This document shows positions 1 through 5,526 of a stretch of DNA of 16,343 bases, piece by piece; the first letter of the stretch is position 1; the number at the start of each line of letters is the position of its first letter. Location of the stretch: NCBI GenBank assembly GCA_964566075.1, contig CAZMHJ010000022.1, forward strand, positions 1 through 16,343, given 5' to 3'. The DNA comes from CAZMHJ01 sp964566075. GTDB taxonomy: Bacteria; Patescibacteriota; Saccharimonadia; Saccharimonadales; CAIOMD01. Both the position numbers and the translations under genes were made by a program. A model generated the notes under the pieces. The model did no database searches. It worked only from the letters and a program-made list of their open reading frames with translations, and had not been told where the DNA came from.

Positions 1-291
1 CCTAGTGATAATAAGGTCTTGGTTCAGCTTTACGAACAGCAACAATCGCTCTATGCGCTACATACCAAGTTAACCACCACACTCGAAGCCGACTATCAGG
101 CCACGTTAAATAACCCTGAATATAGTTATGAGGGTTATATACCACACGAAACGTTAGGCACCAATCCAGCACTCGCATCACAGCAAAATGCCACAATTGA
201 TAATCTCGCTTTGATTGATATGTTCCCGCATAAAAATGGCTATATGCGGAGCATTGTTATGGCAATACCGTTCAGCAAGCACGTGCACTAA
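1..291 (+). CDS. C-terminal end of an unrecognised protein (5' end outside the window)
   Basis: The reading frame is open from the first base and stops at TAA 289-291, so 96 C-terminal residues are visible. A TTG at 19 could be taken as a start, but the frame continues upstream of it, so this is more likely the 3' part of a longer gene. The peptide is mostly polar, with a Glu/Gln-rich helical stretch (QLYEQQQSLYALHTKL) followed by a Tyr/Asn-rich region. There is no membrane segment, signal peptide or catalytic motif I recognise. The last dozen residues (MAIPFSKHVH) look unlike a natural C-terminus, and a more protein-like continuation exists in another frame (see the next entry). Function unknown. 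Confidence 0.55.
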   Translation, partial: PSDNKVLVQLYEQQQSLYALHTKLTTTLEADYQATLNNPEYSYEGYIPHETLGTNPALASQQNATIDNLALIDMFPHKNGYMRSIVMAIPFSKHVH

Positions 292-368
292 TTAAAAATA
301 TACCGCTTAAGTTATGCACAGTTTTAAAAAATACCATTGACAGTGCTTTTGCTTATCTATTACTATGA
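234..368 (+). other. Open segment in a second frame: possible frameshifted C-terminus of the gene at 1-291
   Basis: After a stop at 231-233 this frame is open to TGA 366-368. It reads as convincing protein (GNTVQQARALIKNIPLKLC, then NTIDSAFAYLLL), whereas the tail of the upstream frame over the same bases does not. A -1 shift near 250-260 would join the two into one protein. This may be a sequencing error, a real disabling mutation or programmed frameshifting; I see no clear slippery heptamer. It has no start codon of its own with a ribosome binding site, so a separate gene is less likely. Confidence 0.35.
337..366 (+). promoter_or_regulatory. Sigma70-type promoter of the structured RNA at 372-528
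   Basis: Perfect -35 TTGACA at 337-342, an 18-base spacer, then TACTAT (4 of 6 matches to TATAAT) at 361-366. It overlaps the end of the upstream reading frame. The predicted start falls near 372-374, exactly where the first hairpin begins. Confidence 0.5.
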
Positions 369-371
369 GGC

Positions 372-528
372 CAGCACTGAATAAAAAAAGTGCTCAAAAA
401 CAAAAACCTCGACTGCAAACAACGGCTTCTCGCAAGCCGTTGTTTCAAAGCAAAAAACGAGGTTTAAATACATATAAAAACGACAAATAGAGTCCCGTCA
501 TCGTCCGCAGCTCGATGACGGGATTTTT
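372..528 (+). ncRNA. Candidate structured small RNA, about 155 nt, unidentified
   Basis: No good reading frame fills this interval, but it has a promoter, several stems and a terminator. Stems: 373-378 with 389-394 (6 bp); an outer stem 404-411 with 458-465 (8 bp) enclosing a perfect 12-bp stem 417-428 with 434-445 and a 5-base loop CTCGC; then the terminator hairpin 493-523. The linkers are strikingly A-rich. I do not recognise it as SRP RNA, tmRNA, 6S RNA or a known riboswitch. It could instead be a read-through barrier before comM: on the minus strand the outer stem is followed by T-runs and could terminate transcription in that direction. Confidence 0.45.
493..528 (+). terminator. Rho-independent terminator upstream of comM
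   Basis: An 11-bp GC-rich stem, 493-503 pairing with 513-523 (TCCCGTCATCG and its complement), with a 9-base loop, followed by TTTTT at 524-528. It ends whatever is transcribed from the left and insulates comM, which has its own promoter just downstream. Confidence 0.85.
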
Positions 529-530
529 AG

Positions 531-570
531 TTTACATTCATTTAAATCTAAGCGTACAATAGGCTTAGAT
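531..570 (+). promoter_or_regulatory. comM promoter with an 8-bp inverted repeat around the -10
   Basis: -35 TTTACA at 531-536, an 18-base spacer and -10 TACAAT at 555-560. Transcription should start within a few bases of the ATG at 571, so the mRNA is probably leaderless; no Shine-Dalgarno sequence is present. A perfect inverted repeat, ATCTAAGC (546-553) and GCTTAGAT (563-570), brackets the -10 and abuts the start codon, a layout expected of a repressor operator. The regulator is unknown. Confidence 0.6.
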
Positions 571-2073
571 ATGGCCGTAAAAAGTCTCATCAACATAGGG
601 TTTCAAAGTATTGAGATTGATGTTGAGTGTAGTCTTTCTAATGGCCTACCCTCCATCACTATCGTAGGGTTAGCGAGCAAGGCTGTTGATGAATCAAAGG
701 AACGTTTACGCGCTGCGATTACCGCCAGTGGTTTTAGTTTTCCACGTAAGCGTATTGTCGTTAATCTTGCCCCAGCAGACATACCAAAAGATAGCTCAAG
801 CCTAGACTTAGCGATTGCAGTAGCAATTTTGGTTGCAGATAATCAAATTAAAGTAAATGTATCAAACTATCTTTTTATAGGAGAGTTATCCCTCGATGGC
901 TCACTAAGACCGGTGCGAGGTATTATCGGTAAACTCATGAGCCAGCTTTCTACACAATCAGATGGAATATTTATAGCCCACGACAATGCTCGGCAAGCAG
1001 CTATCACAGGGTCACCTGCACCAATATATGCAGCCAAGGCACTTGGAGATATCGTGATGCACCTAAATGAGGTTAAGAAGTTACAACCGATTAGCCATAT
1101 TGCACCGGATGACATCCCTCGTCAAAAAAAATTAGCTACTGATTTTGCCGAAATTCATGGACAAGATACTGCAAAACGGGCACTGGTTATTGCTGCAGCT
1201 GGTGGTCATAACGTTTTACTATCAGGGCCACCAGGAACTGGTAAATCTATGATGGCAAAAGCATTTATAAGTATTTTACCTCCGCTTACAACGCGACAAA
1301 TTATCGAAACAACACATATTCACAGCCTTGCTAATATTGCATTTGATACAGTTATTACCGAGTCACCACTCCGTTCGCCCCATCACACATCAAGTGATGT
1401 CGCGATTATTGGCGGTGGTCATAATGTCAGACCAGGAGAAATTAGTTTAGCCCACAATGGTGTTTTGTTTTTAGATGAGCTACCTGAATTCACCCGTCAC
1501 ACTATAGAGGCGCTGAGACAGCCACTCGAGGATGGTGTTATTACAATTGCAAGAGCTCAACAAAGTGCTCAACTACCCGCTCGATTTATTCTTATCGCAA
1601 CCAGCAACCCTTGTCCGTGCGGCTACCTGTTTTCAGATAAACCATGTACCTGCACACCAGCACAGATTCAAAAATATCAAAAGAAATTGTCTGGCCCAAT
1701 TATGGATCGTATTGATATGCACGCTACAGTAGGTATGGTAGAACATCGTGATATCTTAAAAAATACTACCGATCGTGCTAACCCCCAGCTACAAAAAACC
1801 ATCATACAAGCTCGTAATACACAATATAAGCGCCAATTACAAAAAATAAACGCTAGACTCAGTAATTCTGATCTCAAGAAATGGGCTCAGTTAGGCCACG
1901 ATGCTGAAGAGTTACTTGTAAAAGCAGCTGAGTCGCTCGGTTTATCACCACGCTCATACGTTCGAACCATTAAAGTTGCACGAACTATCGCTGATATTGA
2001 GCAATCTGAACATATAGAAGCGGCACATATTGCAGAAGCGCTGCAGTATCGCCCGAGACAATACACCTATTAA
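571..2073 (+). CDS. comM: ComM/YifB-family AAA+ ATPase (Mg-chelatase-like DNA branch-migration helicase)
   Basis: 500 residues, the usual length for ComM. The N-terminal ChlI-like domain covers about residues 1-170 (NGLPSITIVGL near residue 25). The AAA+ core has Walker A GPPGTGKS at 219-226 and Walker B VLFLDE at 298-303. Two close cysteine pairs, C348/C350 and C359/C361 (NPCPCG and PCTC), form the putative zinc-binding insertion typical of the family, and the Mg-chelatase C-terminal helical domain follows. In studied bacteria ComM is a hexameric helicase that extends heteroduplex during natural transformation; that role is inferred here from family membership. The gene stands alone between a terminator and the infC promoter. 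The start is fixed by the N-terminal match (MAVKSL) and the promoter position; translation is probably leaderless. Confidence 0.95.
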   Translation: MAVKSLINIGFQSIEIDVECSLSNGLPSITIVGLASKAVDESKERLRAAITASGFSFPRKRIVVNLAPADIPKDSSSLDLAIAVAILVADNQIKVNVSNYLFIGELSLDGSLRPVRGIIGKLMSQLSTQSDGIFIAHDNARQAAITGSPAPIYAAKALGDIVMHLNEVKKLQPISHIAPDDIPRQKKLATDFAEIHGQDTAKRALVIAAAGGHNVLLSGPPGTGKSMMAKAFISILPPLTTRQIIETTHIHSLANIAFDTVITESPLRSPHHTSSDVAIIGGGHNVRPGEISLAHNGVLFLDELPEFTRHTIEALRQPLEDGVITIARAQQSAQLPARFILIATSNPCPCGYLFSDKPCTCTPAQIQKYQKKLSGPIMDRIDMHATVGMVEHRDILKNTTDRANPQLQKTIIQARNTQYKRQLQKINARLSNSDLKKWAQLGHDAEELLVKAAESLGLSPRSYVRTIKVARTIADIEQSEHIEAAHIAEALQYRPRQYTY

Positions 2074-2081
2074 TGATTTAT

Positions 2082-2110
2082 TTGACCTCTGTAAGCCTAT
2101 CTGTTATACT
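2082..2110 (+). promoter_or_regulatory. Promoter of the infC-rpmI-rplT operon
   Basis: -35 TTGACC (2082-2087), a 17-base spacer and -10 TATACT (2105-2110) preceded by TGT, giving an extended -10. The predicted start is near 2117, leaving only about 20 bases of leader. There is no room for the L20-binding or attenuator leader found upstream of this operon in some other bacteria. Confidence 0.75.
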
Positions 2111-2122
2111 TTATCGTTGAAT

Positions 2123-2141
2123 AAGGAGAATGCTACATTAA
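2123..2141 (+). promoter_or_regulatory. infC translation start region: strong SD and AUU codon
   Basis: AAGGAG at 2123-2128, eight bases, then ATT 2137-2139. An out-of-frame ATG at 2130 opens a three-codon frame (ATG CTA CAT TAA) whose stop overlaps the ATT codon, but it is only one base from the SD and probably poorly used. An AUU start on infC is the known basis of IF-3 autoregulation in Escherichia coli; the same logic is inferred here. Confidence 0.85.
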
Positions 2142-2664
2142 CAAGCACACTCGCCTCAACGAAGCAATCCGAGCGAGCGTTTTACGAGTCATAGACCATA
2201 ACGGCAACCAGTTAGGAGTTATATCCCGACAAGAAGCCTTACAGGCCGCGCGTGATGCAGAGCTTGACCTGGTAGAGATTTCGCCAGACGCAGACCCACC
2301 GGTTGCAAAGATTGTAGACTGGGGCAAATTCAACTATCAACGAACGAAACAACTTCAAAAAAATAAGCGTAACGCCAAGGCCAGTGAGCTCAAGCAAATG
2401 CGATTTGGATTGAAGATTAGCGACCACGACATTGGCGTGAAGCTAAAAAAGGTGAGCTCGTTCCTCGCCGATGGAGACAAAGTGCGTTTAAGCATTATTT
2501 ACCGCGGCCGCGAACTTGCCCACAAAGAACTTGGGTATAAACTCATGGATAAATTGATAGCAGAGCTTGGAGAGAACGTAGTAGCTGATCAACAGCCCCA
2601 GTTCGCCGGAAGACAGTTAAGTGTAGTAGTAAGGAGCACAAATGCCAAAGCTAAAAACGCATAG
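2137..2664 (+). CDS. infC: Translation initiation factor IF-3, AUU start codon
   Basis: 175 residues, normal IF-3 length. The N-terminal domain carries LNEAIRA, LDLVEISPDADPPVAKI and DWGKFNYQ; a basic linker (QKNKRNAKASELKQ) leads into the C-terminal domain (RFGLKISDHDIGVKLKK, then GRELAHKELG). IF-3 binds the 30S subunit and checks the initiator tRNA and start codon. Between the in-frame stop at 2122 and the conserved NEAIRA motif there is no ATG, GTG or TTG. The only plausible start is ATT at 2137, eight bases after a strong AAGGAG (2123-2128). ATG 2398 lies in the middle of the protein and is not the start. The gene overlaps rpmI by 23 bases, so the two are probably translationally coupled. 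Confidence 0.95.
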   Translation: MNKHTRLNEAIRASVLRVIDHNGNQLGVISRQEALQAARDAELDLVEISPDADPPVAKIVDWGKFNYQRTKQLQKNKRNAKASELKQMRFGLKISDHDIGVKLKKVSSFLADGDKVRLSIIYRGRELAHKELGYKLMDKLIAELGENVVADQQPQFAGRQLSVVVRSTNAKAKNA

Positions 2665-2836
2665 CGGGACAAAAGACCGAGTGCGCATTACCAAGAACGG
2701 TAAAGCCCTTTCCCGCAAGAATGGCGGTAATCACCTCTTAGAAAAGAAGAGTATGGCCCGCAAACGAACCTATAGTGGTGTCAAAGCAATTACTGGTTCA
2801 ACCAAACGAAATATTAAGCGTAAATTAGGAGTCTAA
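2642..2836 (+). CDS. rpmI: 50S ribosomal protein bL35
   Basis: 64 residues, very basic, with the L35 signature MPKLKTHSGTKDRVRITKNGK, the central HLLEKKS and the terminal RNIKRKLG. It is a structural protein of the large subunit. ATG 2642 lies inside the end of infC (23-base overlap) and follows AAGGAG at 2631-2636 by five bases. It is the second gene of infC-rpmI-rplT; rplT starts five bases after its stop. Confidence 0.96.
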   Translation: MPKLKTHSGTKDRVRITKNGKALSRKNGGNHLLEKKSMARKRTYSGVKAITGSTKRNIKRKLGV

Positions 2837-2840
2837 GTAG

Positions 2841-3188
2841 ATGCGCGTTAAACGAGGTGTAACCTCTCACCAGAAGCACAACAAGATTCGCAAAGCCACC
2901 AAGGGCATGACTCATTCACGTCGCCGTAGTGTACGTATGGGTCGCCAGGGTGTTGTTAAGGCGATGCAATATTCATACCGTGACCGACGAAACCACAAGC
3001 GCACCTTCCGCGCACTTTGGAACGCTCGCATTAATGCAGCAGCTCGCCTCAATGGTGTTAGCTATAGCGTATTAATCAACGGTCTTAAAAAAGCAAACAT
3101 TACTCTTGATCGTAAAGTGCTTGCCGAACTTGCCGTCAACGAACCTGCAGCATTCACTGCCGTCGTAAAAGCAGCAAAAATAGCGTAA
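2841..3188 (+). CDS. rplT: 50S ribosomal protein bL20
   Basis: 115 residues, standard L20 length. Characteristic stretches are MRVKRGVTSHQKHNKI, AMQYSYRDRRNHKRTFRALW, INAAARLNGVSYS and LDRKVLAELAV. L20 binds 23S rRNA early in 50S assembly. AGGAG at 2827-2831 lies nine bases upstream of ATG 2841. It is the last gene of the operon; a strong terminator follows 18 bases after the stop. Confidence 0.97.
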   Translation: MRVKRGVTSHQKHNKIRKATKGMTHSRRRSVRMGRQGVVKAMQYSYRDRRNHKRTFRALWNARINAAARLNGVSYSVLINGLKKANITLDRKVLAELAVNEPAAFTAVVKAAKIA

Positions 3189-3206
3189 GTTTACGAACTA
3201 CTACAC

Positions 3207-3236
3207 AAAAAACACCTGCACGTGCAGGTGTTTTTT
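3207..3236. terminator. Bidirectional terminator between rplT and rnpB
   Basis: A stem CACCTGC (3213-3219) with GCAGGTG (3224-3230) and loop ACGT, flanked by six A (3207-3212) and six T (3231-3236). It is almost perfectly symmetrical and works on both strands: for rplT on plus and for RNase P RNA on minus, whose 3' end lies at about 3240. Confidence 0.9.
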
Positions 3237-3239
3237 ATT

Positions 3240-3586
3240 GCCAGACCACCCGTAAGCCGGGTTCTGTTTTATCTGGCCATCTATCTAGGCTTGCGTATTG
3301 CTACGAAGCTCGAGCGGTAACAACGCGAACTCTGGCGGGCAGCCATCTGCACTAGGCAGAAATGAGTCCACTCCTTGCAGCCGACAGGGTTTACCTCTTT
3401 ACCGAGTCACCCCGATAAACTGTGGGCTTTTACCCCACTCGTTTCACCCTTACCTGCGCCGTAGCGAGGCGGTATCGTTTCTGTGGCACTTTCCCTAGGG
3501 TTACCCCTGGTTGTCGTTAACAACTGTCACGCCCTATGCTGCCCGGACTTTCCTCCCACAGGGGGCGGCCAGTCGATGGTCTAGCC
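3240..3586 (-). ncRNA. rnpB: RNase P RNA, bacterial type A
   Basis: About 347 nt. Read on the minus strand it contains the universal 5' block GAGGAAAGTCCGGGC, a central AGGGTGAAA-type segment and the 3' block ACAGAACCCGGCTTA. The ends pair as helix P1: the GCTAGACCA-type 5' strand (3577-3585) with the TGGTCTGGC 3' strand (3240-3248), nine pairs with one G-U. RNase P RNA is the catalytic subunit that trims tRNA 5' leaders. The 5' end agrees with an extended -10 just upstream and the 3' end runs into the bidirectional terminator. Short open frames crossing this region are spurious. Confidence 0.95.
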
Positions 3587-3591
3587 ATACT

Positions 3592-3600
3592 ATTATAGCA
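3592..3600 (-). promoter_or_regulatory. Extended -10 promoter of rnpB
   Basis: On the minus strand TGCTATAAT: a consensus -10 with a TG extension and no clear -35. It overlaps the stop codon of the upstream gene (3593-3595). The predicted start, about 3585, matches the first base of helix P1. Confidence 0.7.
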
Positions 3601-4393
3601 ATTCAGAGGGTATACCGCCGCTTTTCTTTTCGGCGTCATCAAGTGCCTTATTAACTTCTGCATCAGCAAGTCTGTTCATCTCACGCGGTACATGCGTAAA
3701 ATTTACCTTCTCAAATTGTGAAACTAAATTCTTTATCGCCTGATGAATAGGCCATAGTTCTCGGTTCTTAATTTTAAATATACCTATCATTTGATTCACA
3801 ACAAGCAAACTATCCATGTAAACGTGCACTATGCGAGCACCCTGCTCTTTAGCGAGTTCAAGCCCCTGCAATACTGCCTGATATTCGGCTTGATTATTGG
3901 TTGTTATACCTAAATATTTACCAGTATTTGTTACAACGTTTCCTTCCAGGTCAGTTATGACTACGCCAGTAGCAGATGGGCCTGGGTTACCACGTGAACC
4001 TCCATCCGTAAAGAGTTTTATCTCTGTTATTATTTTTGTATTCGTTACAACGTCTGCATTCTGTTTTTGCTTACTGAATGAGTATGAGATAACTTTTATT
4101 ACTGTTTCTTCCGTTACCGACTCACCATAGTACTTACGAAATTGATCTAGTATTTGAGCCTCCGTTTCGTATGTTTCATGGCCAGATTTATCAAATTCAT
4201 CAAGGTCTTTTATCCGTTTTGAGCTGACCTGGGTAATATTCGCATACCCGAATGTTTGGCCCGTTTCACTATTTACACATTGCAGTGTGTCTCCAACTTC
4301 AAGCTGCTTATCATCAAATAGTCGCCAGGTTTTAGTTATTTCACCTGACTCTATCTTAGGAACACTCAATGGAGAAAATTTTAGTGGCTTCAT
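3593..4393 (-). CDS. ASCH-like domain fused to ribonuclease HI
   Basis: 266 residues, about 100 longer than a plain RNase HI. The C-terminal half (from about residue 124) is RNase HI with all four acidic catalytic positions visible: D130 (LFTDGGSRGNPG), E170 (TTNNQAEYQAVLQGL), D194 (VYMDSLLVVNQ) and D244 (REMNRLADAEVN). This enzyme cuts the RNA strand of RNA/DNA hybrids. Residues 1-107 (KFSPLSVPKIESGEITKTWR, then DDKQLEVGDTLQC) resemble the ASCH/PUA-like fold, suggested to bind RNA; its role here is inference. The ATG at 4393 fits the ASCH N-terminus but has no Shine-Dalgarno sequence. It lies nine bases after the 3' CCA of a tRNA-like RNA, so RNA cleavage there would leave a nearly leaderless mRNA. 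Confidence 0.88.
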   Translation of the reverse strand: MKPLKFSPLSVPKIESGEITKTWRLFDDKQLEVGDTLQCVNSETGQTFGYANITQVSSKRIKDLDEFDKSGHETYETEAQILDQFRKYYGESVTEETVIKVISYSFSKQKQNADVVTNTKIITEIKLFTDGGSRGNPGPSATGVVITDLEGNVVTNTGKYLGITTNNQAEYQAVLQGLELAKEQGARIVHVYMDSLLVVNQMIGIFKIKNRELWPIHQAIKNLVSQFEKVNFTHVPREMNRLADAEVNKALDDAEKKSGGIPSELL

Positions 4394-4402
4394 ATCTATG
4401 AA

Positions 4403-4522
4403 TGGTTGGAGTGACAGGCTTGAACCTGACGGTCACCTTTGGCGACCTCTAAACTTCATCTATGAAAACAAGTTTTCAAGAGAAGGTTTCCTTGCTGACT
4501 ACCACAGGCAGTCCTCACCCCA
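4403..4522 (-). ncRNA. tRNA-like RNA with encoded CCA (degenerate or intron-bearing tRNA-Ser?)
   Basis: The minus strand gives a 7-bp acceptor stem (TGGGGTG 4522-4516 with CACTCCA 4413-4407, one G-U), discriminator A 4406 and CCA 4405-4403. Positions 8-9 are AG and the D arm is GACT/AGTC with a 9-base loop. A long variable-type hairpin (4431-4447) and a T arm CAGG-TTCAAG-CCTG (4415-4428) follow. It is abnormal: about 120 nt long, with a 6-base T loop and no simple anticodon stem. If nine bases (4482-4490) are skipped, CAAGT/ACTTG frames the loop CTTGAAA, a Ser(UGA) anticodon loop. About 15 further bases precede the variable arm. It may be a tRNA-Ser with insertions, a pseudogene, or a tRNA-mimicking leader of the downstream gene. 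Confidence 0.5.
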
Positions 4523-4531
4523 GTTGTACTT

Positions 4532-4561
4532 ATAATAATAGTTACTCGCTTATTTGGTCAG
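4532..4561 (-). promoter_or_regulatory. Possible promoter of the tRNA-like RNA
   Basis: Minus strand CTGACC (4561-4556) and TATTAT (4537-4532) about 18 bases apart, in the gap after tRNA-Pro. The -35 lies in the tRNA-Pro 3' end. The start would fall at about 4525, next to the first base of the acceptor stem. The AT-rich repeat (TATTATTATA) allows two registers of the -10. Confidence 0.4.
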
Positions 4562-4630
4562 GGTGAGAAGACTTGAACTTCCGGTCTCTGGACCCCCAGC
4601 CCAGCGCTTTACCAACTAAGCTACACCCTG
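4555..4630 (-). tRNA. tRNA-Pro, anticodon GGG
   Basis: Full cloverleaf on the minus strand: acceptor CAGGGTG/CACCCTG, discriminator A, encoded CCA, D-arm region GCTTAGTTGGTAAAGC, anticodon stem CTGGG/TCCAG around the loop CTGGGGG (anticodon GGG, codon CCC), and T arm with GTTCAAGTC. It lies between two structured RNAs transcribed in the same direction. Confidence 0.93.
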
Positions 4631-4635
4631 ATAAC

Positions 4636-4654
4636 AAAAAGAACCCCGAAGGGT
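4636..4654 (-). terminator. Short UUCG-loop terminator of the upstream ncRNA
   Basis: On the minus strand ACCC-TTCG-GGGT, then TC and TTTTT. The stem is only 4 bp but capped by a stable UUCG tetraloop. It separates the ncRNA at 4636-4779 from tRNA-Pro, though read-through into the tRNA is likely. Confidence 0.5.
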
Positions 4655-4779
4655 AACTAAGCAACCGTTTGGATTCCTGCTGGAAACCAGGTGGGTCTCC
4701 GCAATTTGCCTCCACGGAGGCAAATCATTAAGAGTCCCAAAAGCGTTAATATTCAGAAATCAATGCTTGTTGCTTAGTC
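4636..4779 (-). ncRNA. Structured non-coding RNA, about 140 nt, possibly 6S-like
   Basis: A perfect 10-bp closing stem joins 4769-4778 to 4656-4665 (ACTAAGCAAC/GTTGCTTAGT on minus). Inside lies a long rod: TGGG-A-CTC pairing with GAG-A-CCCA, then an inner ATTTGCCTCC/GGAGGCAAAT stem near 4708-4731. Side hairpins flank the rod, including CCTG...CAGG. A TATACT -10 (4791-4786) puts the start at about 4779, the base of the closing stem, and a UUCG hairpin plus T-run ends it. A closing stem, an internal bulged region and an apical rod recall 6S RNA, the RNA polymerase decoy, but the sequence alone does not prove this. No coding frame is present. Confidence 0.6.
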
Positions 4780-4785
4780 ATACCC

Positions 4786-4791
4786 AGTATA
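4786..4791 (-). promoter_or_regulatory. -10 element of the ncRNA at 4636-4779
   Basis: TATACT on the minus strand. The -35 position (about 4809-4815) is poor (GGTATT or TGGTAT). The start predicted seven bases downstream coincides with the RNA closing stem. Confidence 0.5.
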
Positions 4792-4815
4792 CCGTACCGC
4801 ACGGTGTTAATACCA

Positions 4816-5445
4816 TTAAATTCCAAGGATTGCCTGGGCGACTGTTTGGTAAAGCGAATTAAGCACGGGGCCAAGCACCGGCATACCAAGAATAACCAAC
4901 GCCGCAATCAGAATAAACCCAAACTGCTCTATTCTATCCATAAATTCTTGAACAACCGTTGGGGCAAAGGCATACAGTACCCGCGATCCATCAAGTGGTG
5001 GGATTGGAATAAGATTAAAAAGCGCAAAACCGATATTAATATACACAAAATAAATCCACCATGTTGTCCAGTACACATCATTTATTCCAGAAATTCTTAG
5101 CAGTAAACCCCCAACGCAAGCAAGTAGCATATTGGTCATTGGACCTGCTATTGCAACAATTGCCATACCAAACTCATTCCACTTCAATCGGTGTCGTGCT
5201 ACTGGCACTGGTTTTGCTGCCCCAAAAATTGGCTGACCAGTTAGTGCGAGAATAAGTGGGAGTGCTAATGTCATAATTGGATCGATATGTGGTATCGGGT
5301 TAAGGGTCAGCCTACCCTCATCTTCAGCGGTATCGTCTCCTAAATATTTTGCGACATAGCCATGCGCTAGTTCGTGTAGGATTATAGATATTACGATTAT
5401 TAAAAAGGTAATTATTCCGATAAACAGTTTATTACTTATAAGCAT
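4816..5445 (-). CDS. Site-2 protease family (M50) membrane metalloprotease
   Basis: 209 residues from ATG 5445. Zinc motif HELAHG at residues 24-29 (H24, E25, H28) sits in the first membrane helix, and the third ligand motif NLIPIPPLDG at 144-153 (D152) in a later one. About five hydrophobic segments are visible (residues 8-27, 56-70, 94-118, 128-148 and near the C-terminus). This matches the short M50 proteins without a PDZ domain, which cleave membrane-embedded substrates; the substrate is unknown. A GTG at 5466 would add seven residues, but an extended -10 (5452-5460) places the transcript start at about 5445, so ATG 5445 is preferred and the mRNA is leaderless. It is divergent from rpmB. 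Confidence 0.9.
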   Translation of the reverse strand: MLISNKLFIGIITFLIIVISIILHELAHGYVAKYLGDDTAEDEGRLTLNPIPHIDPIMTLALPLILALTGQPIFGAAKPVPVARHRLKWNEFGMAIVAIAGPMTNMLLACVGGLLLRISGINDVYWTTWWIYFVYINIGFALFNLIPIPPLDGSRVLYAFAPTVVQEFMDRIEQFGFILIAALVILGMPVLGPVLNSLYQTVAQAILGI

Positions 5446-5451
5446 ATGCTT

Positions 5452-5460
5452 AGTATAGCA
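5452..5460 (-). promoter_or_regulatory. Extended -10 promoter of the M50 protease gene
   Basis: Minus strand TGCTATACT, then six bases, then ATG 5445. No convincing -35. It leaves no leader for a Shine-Dalgarno sequence. It sits beside the divergent rpmB promoter (5469-5497). Confidence 0.6.
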
Positions 5461-5468
5461 AAGCACCC

Positions 5469-5497
5469 TTGACTTTTACCTCTATAAACTGTAAAAT
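5469..5497 (+). promoter_or_regulatory. rpmB promoter
   Basis: -35 TTGACT (5469-5474), a 17-base spacer and -10 TAAAAT (5492-5497). The leader of about 23 bases carries AGAGGA (5514-5519), seven bases before the ATG, as ribosome binding site. Confidence 0.7.
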
Positions 5498-5526
5498 TTA
5501 CTACTGAATCTCAAGAGGAATAAATC

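Noticed and set aside
312..320. A perfect DnaA-box match TTATGCACA
   Set aside because: It is isolated and lies within a probable coding segment; a single 9-mer match is expected by chance.
2398..2664. An 88-residue ATG-initiated frame as the complete IF-3 gene
   Set aside because: It is only the C-terminal half; the same frame continues upstream to the conserved N-terminal domain and an AUU start at 2137.
3298..3498. A 66-residue plus-strand reading frame
   Set aside because: It lies entirely inside the RNase P RNA gene, whose conserved core explains the sequence.
4403..4779. SRP RNA or tmRNA as identity for the two structured RNAs
   Set aside because: No GGAA-capped helix with the AGCAG bulge of SRP RNA is present, both are too short for tmRNA, and no tag-coding frame is seen.
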